Below, piece by piece: positions 51,393-59,668 of a DNA stretch of 64,000 nucleotides; position 1 is the stretch's first letter; every line of letters starts with the position of its first letter. The notes beneath the pieces were generated by a model. That model did no database searches and had not been told where the DNA came from. It worked only from the letters and a program-made list of their open reading frames with translations. Origin of the DNA: Actinomyces sp. (GTDB lineage: Bacteria > Actinomycetota > Actinomycetes > Actinomycetales > Actinomycetaceae); assembly GCF_030530635.1 (NCBI RefSeq), contig NZ_JAUMUL010000005.1, forward strand, positions 1-64,000, in the 5' to 3' direction. Both the position numbers and the translations under genes were made by a program.

Positions 51393-51584
51393 GTGGCTGC
51401 TGTGTGCGACGTCTGCGGCAAGGGCCCCGTCTTCGGCAAGAGCGTCTCGCACTCCCATGTGCGGACCAGCCGCCGGTGGAACCCGAACATTCAGCGTGTA
51501 CGTGCTCTCGTGAACGGCACCCCCAAGCGCCTCAACGTGTGCACGTCCTGCCTCAAGGCCGGCAAGGTGACGCGCAACATCTGA
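51393..51584 (+). CDS. rpmB: 50S ribosomal protein L28
   Basis: 63 aa. It begins VAAVCDVCGKGPVFGKSVSH from a GTG with AGGAG upstream. CxxC pairs (CDVC and CTSC) mark the zinc-binding (C+) form. The conserved block is TSRRWNPNIQRV. It is divergent from the DAK gene and convergent with thiL, as is usual. It is a single-gene transcript with its own promoter and terminator. Confidence 0.97.
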   Translation: MAAVCDVCGKGPVFGKSVSHSHVRTSRRWNPNIQRVRALVNGTPKRLNVCTSCLKAGKVTRNI

Positions 51585-51614
51585 GCGCGTCCGGCTCGTC
51601 GGCAGGGCATCCGA

Positions 51615-51652
51615 GGCCGCCGTCCCGCACCCGCGGACGGCGGCCCTCTTTT
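51615..51652 (+). terminator. Rho-independent terminator of rpmB
   Basis: A perfect 11-bp stem (GGCCGCCGTCC and GGACGGCGGCC) with a 9-base loop, followed by CTCTTTT, 30 bp after the stop. It is the clearest intrinsic terminator in the window. Confidence 0.88.
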
Positions 51653-51675
51653 CGCTCGGCCTCCTCGCCCCTCGC

Positions 51676-51741
51676 CGAGATCGGTAGAAGTGACGTACTG
51701 AGGTCGGTAGAAGTCACGCGCCCAGATCGGTTGATATGGCG
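51676..51741. repeat. CCGA-RR-TCGG trimer repeat (copy 3)
   Basis: Three units at 23-bp spacing: CCGAGATCGG (51676), CTGAGGTCGG (51699) and CCCAGATCGG (51722), joined by TAGAAGTSAC and closing TTGATATGGC. It lies between the convergent rpmB and thiL, after the rpmB terminator. Confidence 0.75.
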
Positions 51742-51754
51742 GCAGGCCGGACAC

Positions 51755-52852
51755 CTAGGCGCGGAAGTGGTCCCAGCCGAACCGCTCGGGCACCCGTCCA
51801 CCGACCCGCACGCCCGCCGACTCGCCCGCGCCCCGGGCGCGCACGACGCCGATCACCCGGGCTCCCTCCGGCAGCCGCCCGACCGCCGACGGCGGGAGTG
51901 CGGCGAGCATGCCGTGATCCTCTCCGCCGGTCAGCACCCATTGGCGCGCCAGTTCCCGTGCGGCCACAGCATCGTGCCGAAGCAGGCCGGCGACCGGCTC
52001 CAGCACGACCAGATCGACCGCCAGCCCCAATGCGTCCCGCCGGGCGTCCACGGCTCCCCCACCGCCGTCCAGGTCGGCAATATCCACGACGACGTCGCTG
52101 GCCCGGGCGATCCGGCCCGCGTCGCGCAGCAGCCCGTCGGAGACGTCCATCATGGCGGTGGCTCCGGCGTCGGCGAATGCGGGTCCATCCGCGAGAGGAG
52201 GCTCCGGCGCCCGGTAGATGCGAAGACACTGGGCGGCGATCCCGGCGGCAGCATTCTTCGCGTCCCACTCATCGGCACGATCGTCGAAACCGGCTTGCAA
52301 CAGCGCGAGCCCGGCGGCGGAACGCCCCAGCGTGCCCGCATGCACGACCAGGTCTCCGGGGCGAGCGCCCGACCGCAGTACGGGGCGGCGGCCATCCAGG
52401 TCTCCGTGAACGGTGACGGCGATGATCACCCGGTCCCCAACGCTCAGGTCGCCACCGACCACACCCGCCCCGGTACCGCGACAGGCGTCGGCGAAGCCAC
52501 GAGCCAGATCCTGAACCCAGGCGACGGGGGTGGTGCGGGGCAGCACCAGACTGACCACGAGCGCCGTCGGCACCGCGCCCATGGCGGCGATGTCAGCCAG
52601 GTTCTGGGCGGCGGCGCGCGCTCCGACGTCGCGGGCGGTGGACCAGTCGGTGCGGAAGTGCTCGTCTTGGACAAGCACATCGGTGCTCACGCAGTAGCGG
52701 CCATCGGGGGCGCCGATGACGGCGCAGTCATCCCCGGTGGGGACGATTGCCTGCGACGTGGAAGGCAGCAGTGGTGTGAAGGATGACAGCAGCGCCTCCT
52801 CCCCCAGGTCGGCGATTGCACGGGCCCCCGCGGCCGCCTCAGCGGTTGACAT
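51755..52852 (-). CDS. thiL: Thiamine-phosphate kinase
   Basis: 365 aa. It phosphorylates thiamine monophosphate to the pyrophosphate cofactor. Metal-binding blocks are VPTGDDCAVIGAPDGRYCVSTDVLVQD (key residues GDDCAV and STDVLVQDEHF), AQNLADIAAMGA and GGDLSVGD. MMDVSDGLLRDAGRIA is the C-terminal catalytic motif. The start lies inside the last 14 bp of ddl, so the two are coupled. Confidence 0.94.
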   Translation of the reverse strand: MSTAEAAAGARAIADLGEEALLSSFTPLLPSTSQAIVPTGDDCAVIGAPDGRYCVSTDVLVQDEHFRTDWSTARDVGARAAAQNLADIAAMGAVPTALVVSLVLPRTTPVAWVQDLARGFADACRGTGAGVVGGDLSVGDRVIIAVTVHGDLDGRRPVLRSGARPGDLVVHAGTLGRSAAGLALLQAGFDDRADEWDAKNAAAGIAAQCLRIYRAPEPPLADGPAFADAGATAMMDVSDGLLRDAGRIARASDVVVDIADLDGGGGAVDARRDALGLAVDLVVLEPVAGLLRHDAVAARELARQWVLTGGEDHGMLAALPPSAVGRLPEGARVIGVVRARGAGESAGVRVGGRVPERFGWDHFRA

Positions 52853-54050
52853 CTCGGGAGCGCTCCAACGCCAGTTCGATCAGCTCGGTGACCAGGTCGC
52901 GGTAGGCCAGCCCGGATACCTGCCACATGTATGGGTACATGGAGAAGGGGGTGAAGCCGGGCATGGTGTTGACCTCGTTGACGATCGCCTCCCCGTCCGG
53001 GGTGAGGAAGAAGTCGACCCGCGTCAGCCCCTCCCCGCCGATGGCGATGAAGGCCTCGGCGGCCCGGCGCATGAGCAGTTCGCGCGCCTCCGGGGCGATG
53101 CGTGCGGGGCAGACCATGGCGACGGCGTCGTGGGCCAGGTACTTGGTCTCGTAGTCGTAGAACTCGCCGGCGCCTTGGGCGGCGTCCATGACGATCTCGC
53201 CGGGCTCGGCCACGCGGGGGGCGTCATCACCATGTCCGGCAAGCACGGCCACCTCGATCTCGCGGCCGACGACGCCGGACTCGACCAACACCTTGGGGTC
53301 GACCTCGCGGGCGACCTCGATCGCCGCCTCCAGTCCGGACAGGTCCTCAACCCGGGTGATACCCAGGGAGGAGCCGGCACGGGCCGGCTTGACGAACAGA
53401 GGCCCCGAGAGTTCCGCGCAGGCGGCGAGGATGGTGGCCCTCTCCCGCCGCCACCGGTGCGGTTGGACGAGTACATGCGGGGCAGTGGGTATGCCGGCAG
53501 CGCGCAGCAGCACCTTGGTGACCTGCTTGTCCATGCCGGCCGCAGAGGCGAGCACGCCGCAGCCCACATAGGGCAGGTCCAGCATCTCCAGCATGCCCTG
53601 GATGGTGCCGTCCTCACCGTAGGGTCCGTGCAGCAGTGGTAGCACGACGTCAACGGAACCCAGCACCTCGGGGCCGGTGGGGGTGATGGCGGCGATATCT
53701 CCCCCGCCCAACCGCATGGCCAACTCTGCGCGCCCGAGTCCACCGGTGGTGATTTCCACCGGGGGACGGTCGTCGCTCAGGCGCAGCGCGTCCGGATCGT
53801 CGTCCACGAGCACCCACTGGCCCTGTTTCGTGATGCCTACGGGCAGCACGTCGTAGCGGTCCCGGTCGATGGCGTCCAGCACACCGGCAGCAGTGGCACA
53901 GGAGATGGTGTGCTCACCGCTGCGCCCGCCGAAGACGACGGCGACTCGTGGCTTACGCCGGTGATCGTTGGGCGGCGCCGATTGGGAGGAGGGCGCGGGA
54001 TCCAGGCCTTCACCGGAACTGGCTGCGCTTACTGGGTGGGAGGCAGACAT
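52839..54050 (-). CDS. ddl: D-alanine--D-alanine ligase
   Basis: 403 aa. It joins two D-Ala for peptidoglycan precursors. ATP-grasp enzyme: RVAVVFGGRSGEHTISCATA at the N-terminal domain, KPARAGSSLGITRV for ATP binding and VNEVNTMPGFTPFSMYPYM for metal and substrate. A disordered extension of about 35 residues (PVSAASSGEGLDPAPSSQSA) precedes the fold; a start inside the frame cannot be excluded. Divergent from the lipoprotein gene, coupled to thiL. Confidence 0.95.
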   Translation of the reverse strand: MSASHPVSAASSGEGLDPAPSSQSAPPNDHRRKPRVAVVFGGRSGEHTISCATAAGVLDAIDRDRYDVLPVGITKQGQWVLVDDDPDALRLSDDRPPVEITTGGLGRAELAMRLGGGDIAAITPTGPEVLGSVDVVLPLLHGPYGEDGTIQGMLEMLDLPYVGCGVLASAAGMDKQVTKVLLRAAGIPTAPHVLVQPHRWRRERATILAACAELSGPLFVKPARAGSSLGITRVEDLSGLEAAIEVAREVDPKVLVESGVVGREIEVAVLAGHGDDAPRVAEPGEIVMDAAQGAGEFYDYETKYLAHDAVAMVCPARIAPEARELLMRRAAEAFIAIGGEGLTRVDFFLTPDGEAIVNEVNTMPGFTPFSMYPYMWQVSGLAYRDLVTELIELALERSRDVNR

Positions 54051-54200
54051 GGTGCAACGCTACCGCGACAAGGCCGCAGCTACCGACTTGCTGCCGTGGC
54101 ATCAATCGCAGCCAAGCTACCTCCGCTTGTCGCTAACATCACCTAGATCTATTCCGTATGCTTAAGATCACATCCGGTTCGTCCGAGGTCAGGAGACGCC

Positions 54201-54932
54201 ATGACAACTGCAAACACACACGGGCGGTCTCGCCACACGCTGGTCCCAGCCCTGGCCCTGCTGCTGGCAGGCACCCTGGCACTGGGCGCCTGCGGCTCCC
54301 GTGCCGGCGGCGATGGCGCGTCCACACCTGCCACGTCTGCCGAAACGGTCGACAGCACCGCTCCCACCGCCACAGATGACGCCTCCGCCCCGGGCTCCCC
54401 CGCCGTCTCCCAGGCACCAACCATCACCGGTTCCCTCACCCAGGAGGAGACCAGCCCCTCCGGCGCGCCCGCCTGGGGTACCGGCACCGACGGCCAGGCT
54501 GCGGCAGACGGCTCCGCGCTGATCATCTCCGATGTGCGCATCGGTTCGCACGACGACGAGGATTACTCCCGTTTCGTAGTCGAGTTCTCCGGGGACGGCA
54601 CTCCCGGCTGGACCACACAGTGGACCAATCAGGCCCACACCCTGGGCAAGGGCGACCCAATCACTGTCAGGGGCGACTACACCCTGGTGGTCACCGGCAC
54701 CGGGGTCACCATGCCCATCAGCGAGGAACAGCGGGCCGTGGCTTACACCGAGCCGGTCCGCTTCGACTTCGACGCCGTCGATCGCGACCACGATGAGGGC
54801 ATTGAGGAGGCCTACCTGGACCTGGCCTTCGAGGATCAGTTCCAGGTGGTTCTTGGCACCGACTCCCGGACCTTCCGGATCTTCACGCTCACCAACCCCA
54901 CTCGTCTGGTGATAGACGTGGCCGATGACTGA
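54201..54932 (+). CDS. AMIN-like domain lipoprotein
   Basis: 243 aa. The signal peptide has a basic start, the hydrophobic LVPALALLLAGTLALGAC and lipobox LGAC with Cys31 as lipid site. A Thr/Ala/Ser-rich linker of about 80 residues follows. The C-terminal globular domain (about 110-243) has the beta pattern RIGSHDDEDYSRFVVEFSGD and TLTNPTRLVIDVADD, typical of AMIN-like domains that bind cell-wall polymers. ATG follows AGGAG. It interrupts the usual gpsA-ddl neighbourhood and is probably monocistronic. Confidence 0.8.
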   Translation: MTTANTHGRSRHTLVPALALLLAGTLALGACGSRAGGDGASTPATSAETVDSTAPTATDDASAPGSPAVSQAPTITGSLTQEETSPSGAPAWGTGTDGQAAADGSALIISDVRIGSHDDEDYSRFVVEFSGDGTPGWTTQWTNQAHTLGKGDPITVRGDYTLVVTGTGVTMPISEEQRAVAYTEPVRFDFDAVDRDHDEGIEEAYLDLAFEDQFQVVLGTDSRTFRIFTLTNPTRLVIDVADD

Positions 54933-55420
54933 CACCGACGACTGATACCGGTTACGACGACGCCAGCGGCGGACCCGGTCGGTCGACGGGGCGTGGGTCT
55001 GCGGCGATTCGGCACTTGGCATCGGCGCTTCGGCTCCCAGAGGTACGAACCGTCAGGCCGATGTACGAAGCGTCATAGCAAAGGTTGCAGCGTCGTCGTA
55101 GGCGCCGCATTGTCGTCGTAGGCGCCGCAGCGTCGGGCCCGCATGCCGAGCCGCCCAAGCACTCGCGCCCACCACACGGCCGAACACACGAGTTCGCCCC
55201 GCATACACGAGTTCGTCTCCGAAGCACGAGTTTTAAACGGTTTGCACGTGTATAACCCATGCAAACCTCCAAAACTCGTGTATGAGGCGCAAACACGTGT
55301 TCATGGCGGTAGCAGCCGCGCACGGCACCGGGGACGTGGATACCCGCCGCCAAGGCAGCGGGACCTACACCGTCATATCGACCGACCTCGACGGTAACGT
55401 CGACCGACCTCGATGAAGGG
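54933..55420. repeat. Repeat-packed gene-free region
   Basis: 488 bp between convergent genes with several unrelated paired repeats. GTACGAASCGTCA occurs twice (55043, 55063, period 20). GTCGTCGTAGGCGCCGCA occurs twice in tandem (55091-55130, period 20). ACACGAGTTCG occurs at 55186 and 55205 with GCACGAGTTTT at 55224 (period 19). A two-step hairpin follows (CACGAGTTTT 55225 with AAAACTCGTG 55271; GGTTTGCA 55239 with TGCAAACC 55260). A CCGA-RR-TCGG dimer ends it. No gene or standard RNA is recognisable. Confidence 0.7.
55374..55413. repeat. CCGA-RR-TCGG dimer repeat (copy 4)
   Basis: Read on the minus strand: TCGAGGTCGG TCGACGTTAC, then after 22 bp TCGAGGTCGG TCGATATGAC. It lies 8 bp from the gpsA stop, between convergent genes. 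Confidence 0.7.
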
Positions 55421-56485
55421 TCAGGTCAGCGGCGCGGCGTTGACGCCCTCGGCCTTGCGGGGGCGGGACAGCAGGGCGTCGTTGATCTCCTCCACGGTGG
55501 CTGCGCCCTCGACGACGGCGACCACCCCCGCAGTAATGGGCATGTCCACCCCGTGCGCACGCGCCAGGTCGAGCACGGCGCGCGCGGACTTGGCGCCCTC
55601 GGCGACCCCGCGCGAAGCAGCGGCGGCCTGATCCACGCTCATCCCTTCACCTAGACGCCGCCCAAAGGTTTGGTTGCGCGACAGCGGTGAGGAGCAGGTG
55701 GCCACCAGATCTCCCATGCCGGCCAGCCCGGCAAAGGTCTCGGGCTTGGCCCCGAGCGCCATCCCCAGGCGGGTGATCTCCACCAGCCCGCGGGTGATGA
55801 CGGTAGCCTTGGAGTTGTCGCCGAAGCCGCGCCCGGCAGTGATGCCGACGGCCAGGGCGATCACGTTCTTCACCGCTCCGCACAGCTCCACGCCGAGCAC
55901 GTCGGTGTTGGTGTAGGGCCGGAAGGTGCCAGTTGCACACAAGGCGGCCACGCGTACGGCCACGGCCTCATCCTGCGCCGCCACCACGGTGGCGGTCGGC
56001 TGTCCAGCCGCGATCTCGTCGGCCAGGTTCGGCCCGGAGACGACGGCTATGCGAGAGGCAGACAGGTCGAGTGCCTGCGCGATGACCTGGCTCATGCGCA
56101 GTCCTGTACCGGCCTCCACCCCCTTCATCAGGGACACGACGATGGCACCATCGTTCAGGGCACCCCGCAGTGGCGCGAGCACACTGCGTGCCGTCTGGGA
56201 GGGCACCACCACGACGACGATCCCCGCCCCGGTGATAGCCTCCCGGATATCCGTGGTGGCATTGACGGTCTCCGGCAACCGGATACCGGGCAGGTAGCGG
56301 TTATTGGTCCCGGCGTTGATCTCGGCTGCTACCTCCGGCCGACGCGCCCAAATGACGGTCGGAGTACCGGCCTGTGCGAGCAGGCGGGCGAAGGTCGTAC
56401 CCCAGGCGCCGGCACCAATGACGGCGGCCCGACGCACCTCCGAGCTGACGGAGCCCTCAGAACCGGCGGAGTCAGCGGAATTCAT
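55421..56485 (-). CDS. gpsA: Glycerol-3-phosphate dehydrogenase (NAD(P)+)
   Basis: 354 aa. It makes sn-glycerol-3-phosphate for phospholipids. The nucleotide-binding loop is IGAGAWGTTFARLLA, with NRYLPGIRLPE, VSGPNLADEIAAGQPTA and the catalytic-Lys helix GAVKNVIALAVGITAGRGFGDN (key residues GAVKNVIA). The start overlaps the plsC stop (ATGA). It ends in a short tail. Confidence 0.96.
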   Translation of the reverse strand: MNSADSAGSEGSVSSEVRRAAVIGAGAWGTTFARLLAQAGTPTVIWARRPEVAAEINAGTNNRYLPGIRLPETVNATTDIREAITGAGIVVVVVPSQTARSVLAPLRGALNDGAIVVSLMKGVEAGTGLRMSQVIAQALDLSASRIAVVSGPNLADEIAAGQPTATVVAAQDEAVAVRVAALCATGTFRPYTNTDVLGVELCGAVKNVIALAVGITAGRGFGDNSKATVITRGLVEITRLGMALGAKPETFAGLAGMGDLVATCSSPLSRNQTFGRRLGEGMSVDQAAAASRGVAEGAKSARAVLDLARAHGVDMPITAGVVAVVEGAATVEEINDALLSRPRKAEGVNAAPLT

Positions 56486-57336
56486 GACTGGTGCTCCTCA
56501 CCGGAACTATTGGCCGCCGGAAGGCTATCCGGGCCGTCCGCGGATCCGCCGTCACCCGCATCCGCATCCGCAGCCGGTGGCGTCGGCGGGTCGGGGCGGC
56601 GCACGCCGATGTTGCCCTTACCCGGATCGCCGTCGTACTTGATGTCGAAGGGACGGGGGGCCTTCTCACCTCGCAGCTGCTCAACCAGCTCGGTGATGCG
56701 GCGCATTATCTCGGCGGTGGCGGCACGCACGGCGTCGCGATCGGAAATGTCCGAGCCGAAGCCGGTCAGGTCGAAGGGCTCACCGATCCGGACGTCCACG
56801 TCCTTGCGGGGGAAGGGGTGGAAGCCACTGCCGTAGGCGCCCAGCACATGCTGAGCCCCCCACTGGCCCATGGGCAGCACCGGCGCACCGGTGCGCATGG
56901 CCAGGCGGGCCGCACCGGTCTTGCCGGTCATGGGCCATTGCAGCGGGTCGCGTGAGAGGGTGCCCTCGGGGAAGATCATGATCGGATCGCCGGCGAGCAG
57001 ACGCCGTTCTGCCTCTGCCAGGGAGTTGCCGGCATTGGCCGAATCCCGGTACACGGGGATCTGGCCCCCCGCACTGAACACGTGGCCGAGGACGGGGATC
57101 TCGAACAGCTGCGACTTGGCCAGCGAGTAGATGGGCACGTCCTCATCCACCAGCGCCCGCATGGCCGTGAGCGGGTCCAGGTTGGACAGGTGATTGGCGA
57201 CGGCGATGAAGCCACCCTCGCGGGGGATGTTCTCCGTACCGGTCACATGCTGCTTGGATACCGCCTTGAGGAACGGGATGATCGCCCCCCGGGCAGCGAA
57301 GCGGTAGAAGGGGGTCATGCGTCGTGTGGTGGGCAC
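56482..57336 (-). CDS. plsC: 1-acyl-sn-glycerol-3-phosphate acyltransferase
   Basis: 284 aa membrane-associated acyltransferase making phosphatidic acid. The NHLSNLD motif gives HX4D, IPVYRDSANAGNS and FPEGTLSRD are motifs II and III, and PVLPMGQWGAQ is motif IV. The last 45 residues are a Pro/Asp/Gly-rich tail. It is co-transcribed with gpsA, giving acceptor supply and acylation together. Confidence 0.92.
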   Translation of the reverse strand: MPTTRRMTPFYRFAARGAIIPFLKAVSKQHVTGTENIPREGGFIAVANHLSNLDPLTAMRALVDEDVPIYSLAKSQLFEIPVLGHVFSAGGQIPVYRDSANAGNSLAEAERRLLAGDPIMIFPEGTLSRDPLQWPMTGKTGAARLAMRTGAPVLPMGQWGAQHVLGAYGSGFHPFPRKDVDVRIGEPFDLTGFGSDISDRDAVRAATAEIMRRITELVEQLRGEKAPRPFDIKYDGDPGKGNIGVRRPDPPTPPAADADAGDGGSADGPDSLPAANSSGEEHQS

Positions 57337-57411
57337 GTCGGCACTCTACCCACTATCAGGCCCGCCCGGTGGCGGTCTCCCAAGGTCCGGGTGGATCGGC
57401 CCGTGATCGGC

Positions 57412-58734
57412 TCAGGCCAGTCGAGTGACGTCGGCGTCGAGGGCGGTGAGCTTGTTCATGAAGTGCTCGTAGCCGCGGTCGATGAGGTTGACACCCTCCA
57501 CTCGGCTGGTTCCCTCCGCGGCGAGCGCGGCAATCAGATGAGAAAATCCGCCGCGCAGGTCGGGCACGACGATGTCGGTCCCCTGCAACGGAGTGGGGCC
57601 GGAGACGACGGCGGAGTGGTAGAAGTTGCGCTGGCCGAAGCGGCAGGCGGTGCCGCCCAGGCACTCCCGGTACACCTGGATGGTGGCGCCCATTTTGCGC
57701 AGGGCTCCGGTGAATCCGAAACGGTTCTCGTACACGGTCTCGTGGACGATGGACAGGCCCTCCGCCTGGGTCAGGGCCACTACCAGGGGCTGCTGCCAGT
57801 CGGTCATGAAACCGGGGTGGACGTTGGTCTCCACCACGATGCTCTTCAGGTCGCCACCGGGATGGTAGAAGCGAATGCCGTCCTCACGCACGTCAAAGGC
57901 GCCACCGACCTTGCGGAAGATGTTCAGGAATGTGGTCATATCGCTCTGGTGGGCGCCATGGACGAATACGTCACCGCGGGTGGCCAGTGCGGCGGACGCC
58001 CAGGATGCGGTCTCGATGCGGTCGGGCAGAGCACGGTGGTTGTAACCAACCAACTCGTCGACGCCCTCGACGTGGATGGTGCGGTCCGTGTCCACTGAAA
58101 TGATGGCGCCCATCTTCTGCAGCACGTCCACAAGATCCATGATCTCCGGCTCGACGGCGGCGCCGCGCAGTTCGGTGAGTCCCTCCGCCCGCACGGCCGT
58201 CAGCAGGGTCTGCTCGGTGGCGCCGACGGACGGGTAGGGCAACTCGATGACGGTGCCGCGCAGCCCGTCGGGGGCGGTCAGCCGTATGCCCTGGGGCTGC
58301 TTATCCACGATAGCGCCGAAGCCGCGCAGGATGTCCAAGTGGAAGTCGATAGGCCGATCGCCGATGCGACAGCCGCCCAGGTCGGGGATGAAGGCCTCGC
58401 CGAGCCGGTGCAGTAGCGGCCCGCAGAACAGGATCGGGATGCGGGAGGAGCCGGCATGCGCGTCAATATCGGCCACATGGGCGCTCTCAACCCTGGAGGG
58501 GTCCAGACGCAGCACGCCCTCGGCCTGATCGTATTCAACGCTCACTCCGTGCAGGGACAGCAGCCCGGATACGACGTCGACGTCGCGGATGAGCGGAACG
58601 TTGTGCAGCACCGACGGCGTAGTGCCCAGCAGCGCGGCGACCATCGCCTTGGGGACGAGATTCTTGGCCCCGCGGACGGTGATCTCACCGTTGAGCGGGC
58701 GCCCGCCCTCGACCTGGAGCAGACCGTCGACCAT
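57412..58734 (-). CDS. murA: UDP-N-acetylglucosamine 1-carboxyvinyltransferase
   Basis: 440 aa, first committed step of peptidoglycan synthesis. GAKNLVPKAMVAALL holds the conserved Lys-Asn. The catalytic loop is LGGCRIGDRPIDFH with Cys122 present, so fosfomycin sensitivity is expected, unlike the Asp-type of mycobacteria. The start is ATG after GGAGGTACGC; upstream in-frame sequence is not family-like. Confidence 0.95.
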   Translation of the reverse strand: MVDGLLQVEGGRPLNGEITVRGAKNLVPKAMVAALLGTTPSVLHNVPLIRDVDVVSGLLSLHGVSVEYDQAEGVLRLDPSRVESAHVADIDAHAGSSRIPILFCGPLLHRLGEAFIPDLGGCRIGDRPIDFHLDILRGFGAIVDKQPQGIRLTAPDGLRGTVIELPYPSVGATEQTLLTAVRAEGLTELRGAAVEPEIMDLVDVLQKMGAIISVDTDRTIHVEGVDELVGYNHRALPDRIETASWASAALATRGDVFVHGAHQSDMTTFLNIFRKVGGAFDVREDGIRFYHPGGDLKSIVVETNVHPGFMTDWQQPLVVALTQAEGLSIVHETVYENRFGFTGALRKMGATIQVYRECLGGTACRFGQRNFYHSAVVSGPTPLQGTDIVVPDLRGGFSHLIAALAAEGTSRVEGVNLIDRGYEHFMNKLTALDADVTRLA

Positions 58735-58921
58735 GCGTACCTCCGATTGTTCGGGTGAAGACCGGGCACCGCGGTTAAAGGCGCCCGCCGCGCCGGGCGC
58801 GGGTGTTCTCAGCATAGGCGGCGCGCAGGCGCGCGGAGGTGTCCGCACCCCGCCCACAGCGAACCGGGCCGTGTCCTTCAACTCACCGATGTGGTGATCT
58901 GTGCCGGCCTATCCGGAATAC

Positions 58922-59605
58922 TCAGGCCCCCGGACGCAGGAAGGGGTAGCCGATGGGCACGGGCATGTCCACGGAGTGGGCGGGCACGACCGGGGCGGGC
59001 GGCTCGTGACGGGCCGGCAGGGTACGCGGCTTGTAGGCGGGACGGGCCAGCTCATAGGCGCTGATGGCATCCTCGTGGGTGAGGGTCAACGAAATGTCGT
59101 CCAACCCCTCCATCAGGGTCCAGCGCACGTAGTCGTCGATCTGGAACACGGAGCGGAAGCCACCGGCGTCCACGGTGCGTTGCTCCAGGTCCACGGTGAT
59201 CTCGGTGCCGGGCTCGGTCTCGAGTATCTTCCACAGCTGCTCGGTGTCCTCCTGACTGATGACGCCGGCCACCAGCCCCTGCTTACCGGCGTTGCCGCGG
59301 AAGATGTCGGCGAAGCGGGGGGCGAGCACCACCTTGAAGCCGTAGTCCTTCAGCGCCCATACGGCGTGCTCACGGGAGGAGCCGGTGCCGAAGTCCGGGC
59401 CGGCTACCAGCACGCTGGCACGCTTGTAGGCGTCCTGATTGAGAATGAAGTCGGCCTCACCCGCCCGCCAGGAGGCGAACAGCGCATCCTCGAATCCGGT
59501 GCGGGTGATGCGCTTGAGGTAGACGGCCGGGATGATCTGGTCGGTGTCGACGGCGCTGCGGCGCAGGGGGGCGCCGATGCCGGTGTGACGGATGAACTTC
59601 TCCAT
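58922..59605 (-). CDS. leuD: 3-isopropylmalate dehydratase small subunit
   Basis: 227 aa. It works with LeuC in leucine synthesis (2- to 3-isopropylmalate). Family blocks are RRSAVDTDQIIPAVYLKRI, VAGPDFGTGSSREHAVWAL and GNAGKQGLVAGVI. About 25 extra residues form the C-terminal tail. It begins 63 bp after leuC. Confidence 0.95.
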   Translation of the reverse strand: MEKFIRHTGIGAPLRRSAVDTDQIIPAVYLKRITRTGFEDALFASWRAGEADFILNQDAYKRASVLVAGPDFGTGSSREHAVWALKDYGFKVVLAPRFADIFRGNAGKQGLVAGVISQEDTEQLWKILETEPGTEITVDLEQRTVDAGGFRSVFQIDDYVRWTLMEGLDDISLTLTHEDAISAYELARPAYKPRTLPARHEPPAPVVPAHSVDMPVPIGYPFLRPGA

Positions 59606-59668
59606 GACGGTTTGCGGGATTCTCTCTTAGGTCTCGGATAAGGACTCGGAGCGGAAGCGGCGGAGTTG

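Noticed and set aside
55043..55234. Regular repeats considered as a CRISPR array
   Set aside because: Units are 11-18 bp, differ from each other, have almost no spacer and no cas genes nearby.
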